From Takakia lepidozioides (Eukaryota > Streptophyta > Takakiopsida > Takakiales > Takakiaceae): DNA of 64,000 bases. The notes under the pieces were generated by a model that saw nothing but the letters and a program-made list of their open reading frames with translations, ran no database searches and had not been told where the DNA came from. Location of the stretch: NCBI GenBank assembly GCA_030704615.1, contig CM060734.1, positions 43,662,042 to 43,726,041 on the forward strand. Direction: 5' to 3'. The stretch's first letter is position 1; the number at the start of each line of letters is the position of its first letter. Made by a program: the position numbers and the translations under genes. Positions 56,026 through 64,000 of this stretch are shown here, one piece after another.

Positions 56026-56299
56026 GTACTGTTTGCATATGTAAATAGATGATTAACAGAAATACAATCATGACGATGCAGGGGATTCAGTTGGAAAAGT
56101 TTTTTCTCAAAGAATATTTTCTGCATTTTGCAACAGAGGAAGCCCATCCTCATCAAGAGATCTCTGTTTAAAAGTATGTAGGAGCTTAGGCATAATATGT
56201 GAGCTTGAGATGAAAGGTTCTTAATGCAGAAAAGCAGGGGTGAAGCAGGCACAGTTGGTTGTTGGACATAAGACTACTGGCAGGGCTGGCAACTTGCCC

Positions 56300-58474
56300 A
56301 TGACCACTGCTTCTGCGATAGGACCAAAAAGGGGAGTGACCAAGAACTCTTTTGGAACTTCTGGGGATGTGAGGGCCCTATGTAAGGACGGAAAACTGAA
56401 AGAGGCGCTGCACATTTTGAACCAAAAAGCTATTCATGCAGAGCCCAACACTTATCAGAGTCTCCTGCAGGAGTGTATCAAAAGTAAAAACCTAGCAGCA
56501 GGAAAGCAGGTGCATGCCCACATTACCCAAAGTGGATTCAAGCCAGATATCTTTCTCCTCAGCACCCTTGTCAACATGTATGCCAAGTGTGGGGACGTTG
56601 TGGGGGCACGCAAAGTGTTTGACAAAATGGCTCAACGAGATCTGTTTACGTGGACAATAATGATGGCAGGATATGCCAAGCATGGGCATGCTGAGGAGGC
56701 TTTCAAGATGTTTGAGCAAATGCAACAGGAAGGGGTGACGCCTGACATGTTCACATTCATTTGCATTCTCAATGCGTGTGCCTCCCTAGGAACCCTGGAA
56801 AAGGCCAAGAAGGTTCATGCTGACATCATCAAATCTGGAATTGCATTACACATTAATTTGGAGACTGCCCTTGTTGACGTGTATGCTAAATGCGGTAGTA
56901 TGACTGATGCCCGTCAAGTGTTTGATGATATGTCTAAACAAGATGCAGTCTCGTGGAGTGCAATGATCACAGGATATGCCCAGCATGGGTGTGGCAGGGA
57001 GGCTCTTGAGATATATGAGCAAATGCAAAGGGCAGCGGTAACACCCAACAGGGTCACATTCATTTCAGTCCTCAATGCATGTGCCAGCCTGGGAGCCTTG
57101 GATAAGGGCAAAAAGGTCCATGCTTCCGTTATGAAGGCTGGAATTGTGGCTGACATCAAGTTGGAGACTACCCTTGTTGACATGTATGCCAAATGCGGGA
57201 GTGTGGAGGATGCAAAGCAAGTGTTTGACAAGATGACTAGACGAGATGTGGTCTCATGGAATGCATTGATTGGGGGATATGCTCAGCATGGGGGTGGTGA
57301 ACAGGCTCTCCAAATCTATGTGCAAATGCAACAGGAAGGGGTTACTCCCAACAGGGTCACATTCATCTGTGTTCTCAATGCGTGTGCGAGCTTAGGAGCC
57401 CTCGAAAAAGGCAAGCGGGTCCACACTGAGATCATGAAAGCTGGGATTGTGTCATATCTAAATTTGGACACTGCCCTTGTTAACATGTATGCCAAATGTG
57501 GGAGCATAAAAGATGCACGTAAAGTGTTTGACACAATGGCTGAACGAGATCTGGTCGCATGGAATGCAATGATGGCCGCATATGCACAGCATGGAGGTGG
57601 TAGTGAGGTCCTCCGAGTATTTCAACAAATGCAACAACAAGGCTTGAAGCCAAATGGTATCACCTTTATATTACTTCTCTCCGCATGTAGCCATGTAGGC
57701 TTAGTGGATGAAGGGTGTCACTACTTTGATTCCATGAGCGGAGATCATGGCCTCACACCTACAGTGGAGCATTTTGGCTGCATGGTGGACCTTCTTGGCC
57801 GTGCAGGGCGATTGGATGAGGCAGAGGACTTCATCAAGAAAATGCCCCTCAAAACTGATGCTTCTGTATGGGGGGCGCTGCTCGGGGCCTCTAGAGTTCA
57901 TGGTGATGTACAGCGAGCAGAATGCGCTGCCAAAGGCATTCTTGAGTGTGATCCTCATCACCCTGGAGCTTATGTCATGCTATCAAACATCTATGCCGCT
58001 GCTGGCCGGTGGGATGATAAAGCAAATGTGAGAAGATTGATGGAGGAGAGAGGTGTCAAAAAGGAGCCAGGGCGCAGCTGCATTGAGATTGACAACCAGG
58101 TGCATACATTCCTTGTAGAAGATACCTTGCATCCACAAATTGAGGAAATACATGCTGAGCTGAAGAGACTCTCTGAGTGCATGAAGGAAGTTGGTTACGT
58201 GCCTGACACCAGCTTTGTATTGCATGATGTGGAGGAGGAGCAAAAGGAATTTTCCCTTGGGTACCACAGTGAGAAGCTAGCTATAGCTTTCGGGCTCATC
58301 AACACACCCCCTGGGATGCCTATCCACGTCATCAAGAATCTTAGGGTGTGTGGAGACTGCCACACTGCCACCAAGTTCATTTCAAAGATCGTTGGGCGAG
58401 AAATTGTTGTCAGAGATTCCAACCGCTTTCACCACTTCCAAGATGGCGTTTGTTCGTGTGGAGATTACTGGTGA
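56300..58474 (+). CDS. PLS-class pentatricopeptide repeat protein with DYW deaminase domain
   Basis: An intact frame of 724 codons from the first in-frame ATG (56300); the frame is open back to 56225. About 14 PPR motifs follow in L-S-P order, very alike (repeated [40 protein letters not shown]), then E1 and E2, then a DYW domain with the PG-box-like region ([16 protein letters not shown]). HSEKLAIAF and CGDCH supply the HxE...CxxC cytidine deaminase site, and the protein ends CSCGDYW. Such proteins bind one RNA site per repeat array and convert C to U in organelle transcripts. An N-terminal transit peptide is not obvious, unless upstream exons supply it. Copies of near-identical repeats suggest recent internal duplication. 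Confidence 0.93.
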   Translation: MTTASAIGPKRGVTKNSFGTSGDVRALCKDGKLKEALHILNQKAIHAEPNTYQSLLQECIKSKNLAAGKQVHAHITQSGFKPDIFLLSTLVNMYAKCGDVVGARKVFDKMAQRDLFTWTIMMAGYAKHGHAEEAFKMFEQMQQEGVTPDMFTFICILNACASLGTLEKAKKVHADIIKSGIALHINLETALVDVYAKCGSMTDARQVFDDMSKQDAVSWSAMITGYAQHGCGREALEIYEQMQRAAVTPNRVTFISVLNACASLGALDKGKKVHASVMKAGIVADIKLETTLVDMYAKCGSVEDAKQVFDKMTRRDVVSWNALIGGYAQHGGGEQALQIYVQMQQEGVTPNRVTFICVLNACASLGALEKGKRVHTEIMKAGIVSYLNLDTALVNMYAKCGSIKDARKVFDTMAERDLVAWNAMMAAYAQHGGGSEVLRVFQQMQQQGLKPNGITFILLLSACSHVGLVDEGCHYFDSMSGDHGLTPTVEHFGCMVDLLGRAGRLDEAEDFIKKMPLKTDASVWGALLGASRVHGDVQRAECAAKGILECDPHHPGAYVMLSNIYAAAGRWDDKANVRRLMEERGVKKEPGRSCIEIDNQVHTFLVEDTLHPQIEEIHAELKRLSECMKEVGYVPDTSFVLHDVEEEQKEFSLGYHSEKLAIAFGLINTPPGMPIHVIKNLRVCGDCHTATKFISKIVGREIVVRDSNRFHHFQDGVCSCGDYW

Positions 58475-60915
58475 AACAAGCTGTGAAGCATGAAGAAAGT
58501 GTGCCAGAAGGTTCTAATTTGTGACCACCTATCATAAGCAAGTTGGAAAGTTGAAGGAACTTTCTGTCTTCGACTGCGACAGTCATTAAGCTGCCAATGG
58601 TTCACAATTCAGACCTGATTAACAAAATAGCCGCATTGAAGTTCCGGGAAGAGGAGTTTTCTACAGAATAAAATCCTTGAAATAGGGAGGTTCAAAGGTG
58701 CACTTGAAACAAGGTTGAACAAGGGGAATCCCCGGAGATTGAGGAAGACCGGGTAATGATAGTTGATGTCTTTCGATTTCAATCCACCAGCCAATCGAGA
58801 GGATTGAGCTCACAATTTTGCAGTCATAGTGAAGTTTCGGATACTTATATTGGAAATGCCCTCCAGAGAGAAAGGGTATATATCAGAAAGGCTCTTCACG
58901 GTTGTCAGCTTATTGAGATTTTGCACACTATTCTTTTGTTGTTTACATACCACAGCAAGTGTGTGGACGCAAGTGTCTCAACCCAATGACATTGACAAAT
59001 AACTTGCCGACTAACCTGGGGCGGAGAAGATTCAAACTATTTCTTAGCTCTGTAAATTAAATCCAAAGGTAATAAAAAATTCCAGAGGCTATACTCTTGT
59101 TAGTCTCTTCTGCTTGGCCAGCAGAGCTTCTTCAAGTAACATTGTTGACAAGATGAAATAACAAGAGTAGATTAAATTTGGCAAGGGCCCCAAGATGTTT
59201 TCACAGTTGAGCACAAGTATCTCCTCCGCACTGTTTAGTCGTGGTCTCACCTCATTTTGTTAAAGCCTAGGCCTCGGTGTGATGCGCATTGAGCAGAATG
59301 CTCTTTGAATTCATCAGACCGCCAACAATCCTCATCTTTCTCATATCTACAGTGTCTAGAGGAACATGTCACATAATCAAACTGGTTCTTTCAACCAACT
59401 GATACCCAACTGCCAGAGTATATTGGGGGGTTTCTTGGATGTTGAAAAGAAAACCCCACACCATGTTGTATAGGTACTTACACAAATACAAATTTAGCTT
59501 AAGCGATACATCACATTATCGAGTCCAGACTAGACGACAACAAGCTCTTTACTGCACTGTATTACTGAGGATGAATGATTGAATGTGTCCTGCTCATTCA
59601 TCCAATAAAATTGATGTGACGGAACGTGCGGCCTTGTTGGCCTATTTTTACTCGCGTCCTCTACGTATTCGTATCTTTGTCGCAAGTGTACATATGGTGT
59701 GCTTATTGCGTATTCCTAGGTGTATAGCCGAGGATACACTTTGAGGTCGGAGTTCGAACACTTGACAGCTGGAAAGCAACTCCCATCCTAAGATAATTGC
59801 CGGTCGTTTCGTCGCTTCATACTATTATCCTTTATTTTATTTTATTTTATGTTTCTGTTTGCTTGGCCCTGTACTAAAGCGACAAGGATATTCCTTGTTA
59901 TACCCTTTCGGTAAGAAAAAAAAACAAACCTGAGGACAGAAGTTAGGTTTATCCAATAACTGATATTTTTTTATGTAATTTAAAAGTTGAAGTTGAAGTT
60001 TTTCTGAAAATTCGGAAAATAACAGGAGTGGCTACTGAGTTTTGCAGGAAATAGCCATATTTTCTGTTCATCCACTGAATCTTGGACAGAATCATCCCTC
60101 TCTGTACTTTCATCCAGGTATATCATCCATATTATGTGAATTCATCCAAGATTTATATCTTTTTTGGAGAAGTTTGGTGATATCATCCATGAGAAAATTG
60201 GGAATATACGACGGAATATTCGATTTCGATTTTGGAGATCGAAAAAGTGCGAAATTTCGCCAGAAATAAAAATGATTTAATCCTAGGAAAAAAAAACCTA
60301 GGGGTGTTTTTGTTTGTTTTTGTTTTTGTTTTTGAGGTGTTTCCTTTTAATTGAGGAAAAGAAGGGAAAAGAGTGAAGACTAAGTTCAAAGAAATGTTTT
60401 TAGTGGGACAGTGATGGAGGGCCTACAAAAGGTAGGTACTTAGTACCAACCTAGCATATCCGTATACGTATACGCATACATGTCTTATAACGATCGAATT
60501 ATTTCATATAAATTCCAGCTCACTTATGGTCAGATTGAGCGAGGGTTGGGCGAATTCTGATCTGCCACGTAATCCATGTTGTGTCAGCGGGAGTCAGCAG
60601 TGTCGTCGCGGTGGTCAAGGTGGGGCAGACAAAGATAGCGAGGCATCGTGCGAAGGGTTTGCTTGTGGAGAATCCCGAGCGATTAATTGGATGCAGCGAT
60701 CTATTCTTATTACCTCGGACCGGATTCTGTGCCTGCATTCTGATGCTTGCCTGCCCTACCAGCTTCTGGAGGTGTTGCTGTGTCGAGGACGAGGAGAGAA
60801 TTCTCTCCGGGGGGGTATTGATAATCAAGAATCGTCACACTCTTGTTGGAAGAGAGTAGCACTTCGTAAAGATTGCAGTCTGCTGATATGAACGGCTACA
60901 GAGAGGTGGACACAG
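58475..60915. other. Intergenic region, no gene supported
   Basis: About 2.4 kb downstream of the PPR gene. TTTATTTTATTTTATTTTATG repeats at about 59831. Overlapping frames on both strands at 60520-60891 have no recognisable domain. No RNA gene seen. Confidence 0.5.
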
Positions 60916-60923
60916 TATAAATA
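60916..60923 (+). promoter_or_regulatory. TATA-box candidate
   Basis: TATAAATA, the best TATA match upstream of the SPIKE1 start; it would imply a long 5' leader with introns. Motif evidence only. Confidence 0.3.
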
Positions 60924-63088
60924 GTACGGAGAGTGGATTAGTTTGTCCCGTAAGGGTTGGTGATAGTGTTATTGGTATTGCATAACGAGGTTGTGTTCGC
61001 AAATAGAGGCTGACAAAGTGGCAAGAGGATGCCTAGAGGGAGAACGGCTTTCTTTATCTAGAAGGAGTGTTTGTGTAACCAGCTGAAGGCGGCCTGAACT
61101 ATGCTGACACTGATGGGAACACTGCATTGGAAGGTCTATTCAACGAATTTGAGTTGATAATGAGCTCATTAGATTGTGCGTGGGTTAGCCTTCTGGCCGT
61201 TGACCCTGTTGACGGAGCGGAAAGGCTACAGCAAGAGAGGTTTTTACTCTGAGAAGACCTTTACCAGCGGCCGAAGAAGTTGTTCTTCTGAGTCGAAAGG
61301 TACGTGGCTCCTCCACAATTTGGAGAGAGAGAAAGGCAGCAAGAACGTAGTTTAGAAGAAGACTCAGCCTTTATAACTTCTCTTTCTTTTTGCGACAGAA
61401 GCTTAGAGAGCTAAGCAGATGCTTTTCTGGATAGGTGAGAAAGAGAATGAACATCAACCATTGGCCAATATAGTCATGTTACATTGATCACGTACAATGA
61501 GTAGCGTGCTGTATACCGCAAGGATAGCACGGAAGTGCAGCTTAGGTTTTTGCGCGAAGTGTCTGTGACAACTGTTTTGTGTGTGCTGCTAAAAGTTGGA
61601 GAACTTTTGAAGATTTCTCCTCCTAGCTCTCTATCTCCTTTAGAAGATTTTTAAAGACTTGTTTTCTTCTCTCTTCCATCATTCTCTTCTCTCATTTGGG
61701 GACTGCTTTCAGTTCCATTTCTTGCCAGTCTTTCCACTCTCTCTCTCTCTCTCCCCCTCTCTCCCTCCGTGCTTGTGTGTCACGCACAGACATTCATGAG
61801 CTCCCTGATCTCTGCCGAGGTTTTTTGTTCAGCTTCTTTGTGCTTCACCTCCATCTCCCGTTGCTCTTTGGGATGGCGGTCAGGATGGACCAGGACAGCG
61901 GATGTAAGATGAATTGTGACTGTAGTGCTTTTCTATGAGATTTCCAGTGAAGACTTTCACAGGGAAGGCATTTCTTGCAAGGCCAGAAGAACTTGCTCAC
62001 TATTATAGACAAGGGGCATGGCCACCAAGTGGAAGAAAAGGAATCAGGGAACTGAGCTCTGAAGCTGGGGACTTCAACATTTCCTGGTTTCTATTCTAGA
62101 GACCAGGACAGTATACAAGGTACTGTTTTACCGAGTACTGCCTACACAAGAGGGAGCTAGGTGAGAAGAAAAGGCATGGTCCTTCGACTAGAGTAAGTTT
62201 GCCACTGCAGGAAAGACAGATATATTCCACCCTAAGTTTGTGGGGTTGTCAGCTAGATGATAGTCACAATCCTGTAATAGGATGCATTGAGTGTTTGGTG
62301 GACCCCCTCACACAGATGCATCAACAGAAGTTTCCAAACTTTTCACTGCCTTTGCCACATCTGCATGAGTTTTTGCAAAGGTTTATTTATGATAAAGGGG
62401 CTGCTTGTTGGTGGTAATTTTGTATCGGTCCTCAGTTACATATCCTTGGAGACTGTTCTTGCTTTTTACCCTCTGAAAGAAAGTTCTCAACAAACCCTAA
62501 TATCTTCATGGATGTTAGAGCCGAAAACTGAGGAGGAAATTTCCAATTGACCAGCAGTGGGTGACTCGTAAGCAGGCCTGAATTTGTTGAATGCCTTGTT
62601 GGTTAGGGTGCTGTGTTATCAAGCAGGTCTAGGAAGCAGGAAGTCATCTAGGAAGTCCTTCGGCAAGGCTGCGCAGTCGGGGAGCTTACATTGATTAGTT
62701 CTGATTTCTTTAGGTTTTTCAGGCTGAACCTATTGCATAAGCTAGTCCGTAGGTTCCACTGCTCCCTGATAGGCACAAGGAGAATATTTCTCTTGCTCAT
62801 ATCTCCGCCCTCCTTTGAACAAACCAGTAGGTATCTGAATTTCAGAAGGTCTAAACTTCGCATCACTGTCACTGTCAGTCATGAGTTCTTGGCCTCAACC
62901 TTTGTGGCAATTCAACATTTTAGGTTAGTACAGTCCTCCCCGTGCTTAGTTTGTCCTAAGCAAGAAACGTACAATCACCTTCATTTCTCTTTCAGCTATT
63001 TTAGTCCTCGGTTTGTTGTTTGTGCCTGTCCTCTTTTCCCAGAAGAGGTCAGTGATTGAGCACATCTTTCTTGACCTAGTAGCAGGGA
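60924..63088 (+). other. Presumed 5' leader region of SPIKE1
   Basis: About 2.2 kb without a coding gene. A CT-rich tract (CTCTCTCTCTCTCTCCCCCTCTC, 61737-61765) resembles a plant 5' leader. CTTTTCCCAG at about 63034-63043 is a good splice acceptor 46 bp before the ATG, so at least one leader intron is likely. Confidence 0.4.
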
Positions 63089-63172
63089 ATGGGTGAAAAT
63101 TCTTTGAGCGGGCAGCGGTTCAGGCGAATCCCACATCCATACTCTGGACAGGCCTCAGATCTTGATCCTTTG
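63089..63172 (+). CDS. SPK1: SPIKE1 (DOCK-family guanine nucleotide exchange factor), coding exon 1
   Basis: The ATG at 63089 opens 28 codons ending at a donor (CCTTTG|GTATGC): MGENSLSGQRFRRIPHPYSG and then ASDLDPL. This matches the conserved N-terminus of plant SPIKE1 (RFRRIPR... then LDPL). SPIKE1 activates ROP small GTPases and controls actin and cell shape through the WAVE-ARP2/3 pathway. The exon ends in phase 0 and joins the next exon at 63491. The full protein is about 1,800 residues, so nearly all of the gene lies right of the window. Confidence 0.8.
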
Positions 63173-63490
63173 GTATGCTCTGGCATCCTCTCACCTTTTT
63201 TTTGCTAGTCCGTCCATCTGTCTGATTGTCCTGCACTGTTTCAGTAGCTTACTGTTGTCTAAAGCCAAACCCTTAGGTTTAGGAGGTCTTCTCATATAGG
63301 ATTGTATCTAGGTGCCTACCTTATCAGTGCCCACCCTCTGTTGATTATGTCATGTTACTTGAAGGCAGTTGTCAAAGAAAGAAGATTCTTAACATATGGG
63401 TGCTGCAAAGTTGGGGAACAAACCCATCATAGAATGTAGCAGTAAGCACAATGCGTTTGTGTAATTGGTTGGCCTTTTGAGGGTGTGCAG
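63173..63490 (+). other. SPIKE1 intron 1
   Basis: A 318-bp intron, GTATGC...TGTGCAG, between two exons of matching phase. Confidence 0.75.
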
Positions 63491-63653
63491 TTGAGTGGCA
63501 ATTTGGATCCATGGCCCCATTTGAAGGAGCTGGTGCAAAGCTACACTGCAGATTGGGTGAAAGATGAGGGCAAGTATGGGCATTATGAGAGTGTGCTGCC
63601 TCCGTTGTTTGAAAATCAGACCTTTGAAGGACCTGATACAGATGTAGAGACAG
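63491..63653 (+). CDS. SPK1: SPIKE1, coding exon 2
   Basis: 163 bp from acceptor GGGTGTGCAG to donor ACAG|GTATGG. It encodes DPWPHLKELVQSYTADWVKD, then GKYGHYE and FEGPDTDVET, all hallmarks of the SPIKE1 N-terminus (WPHL.ELVQ.Y..DWV.DE.KYGHYE...FEGPDTD.ET). It ends in phase 1. The next exon is not within the window; 63654-64000 has no matching coding sequence and is presumably intron. Confidence 0.85.
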
Positions 63654-64000
63654 GTATGGTGCAGATACGAGTTCAGTTTCACTATGACTGGCCTTGAGGG
63701 TGTAGTAGCAAGTGATACTATTTTTGAGATTCTGAGAGAGAACCAAAATGTTGGGGGAAAAACAGACACAAGGGAGAGAGGGGTCGAGAAGAAAAGGAAT
63801 CATGATTCTGGAGGGCTGGTGAACTGAGGGAACAGAAGAACAATGACAGTCTTTTTGGCGCTTTCAAAAAGTCTTTCAGAACAGTACCCATGCAAATGCA
63901 TCAGAAGTTGTTTGTGATCCTCACATTGAAGTTCAGCTTGGTGCACAACATGGGAAGAACATTTATTGTAGTCCTCAGGTCCCACTTACTAACCAACAGC
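63654..64000 (+). other. SPIKE1 intron 2 (partial)
   Basis: Starts with GTATGG and runs off the window. No coding signal or element seen. Confidence 0.6.

Noticed and set aside
60520-60891. Overlapping open frames on both strands upstream of SPIKE1
   Set aside because: No recognisable domain or splice support on either strand; probably chance in a GC-richer stretch.

Overview
The window looks like nuclear DNA of a land plant, most likely a seed-free one (lycophyte, fern or bryophyte). The evidence is a complete PLS-type pentatricopeptide repeat gene ending in a DYW deaminase domain, a decayed second copy of it, exons with the PDF motif of plant organellar single-stranded DNA-binding (OSB) proteins, and the first two coding exons of the plant DOCK-family exchange factor SPIKE1. 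The species cannot be fixed from the sequence alone. About 46 kb of the 64 kb is transposable-element sequence.

Layout. (1) 1-8080 and 30618-33266 are two halves of one Ty3/Gypsy element (copy A, + strand): gag, protease, RT, RNase H, integrase, then a very long third ORF after pol and an 825-bp 3' LTR; its 5' end lies left of the window. (2) A second LTR element (X, - strand, 2.4-kb LTRs, initiator-Met PBS, gag only) sits inside the third ORF of A; its ends are marked by TGTGAA/TTCACA and a near-perfect 6-bp target duplication (CTATAG/CTACAG). (3) Inside the left LTR of X is copy B (10210-19122), a relative of A with its 5' LTR but cut off within the third ORF. (4) 19123-26750 (region Y) holds a decayed SWIM zinc-finger gene on the - strand, a 3.5-kb array of more than 40 GC-rich palindromes, and a decayed unrecognised gene on the + strand. 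(5) 33267-43342 (element M) is a Gypsy element with 268-bp, about 99% identical LTRs. It encodes a C5-cytosine DNA methyltransferase between protease and RT, and a PHD finger after integrase. Its central 6 kb is inverted relative to its own ends. (6) 43740-46477 is a dead non-LTR retrotransposon with a restriction-like endonuclease.

The right part is lower in repeats: a decayed DYW-PPR gene (47076-48942), weak - strand exon candidates (49961-51826), a - strand retroelement C-terminal fragment (about 54650-55410), two OSB PDF exons (55499-56025), an intact DYW-PPR reading frame (56300-58474) to which the OSB exons would splice in frame, and the start of SPIKE1 (63089 onward, continuing past the window).

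The most notable items are the methyltransferase- and PHD-bearing retrotransposon, its frame-restoring inversion, the palindrome array, the possible PDF-PPR-DYW fusion, and the giant third ORF of the A/B family. Nearly all element genes carry stops or frameshifts. The plant genes that look functional are the 56300 PPR gene, the OSB exons and SPIKE1.
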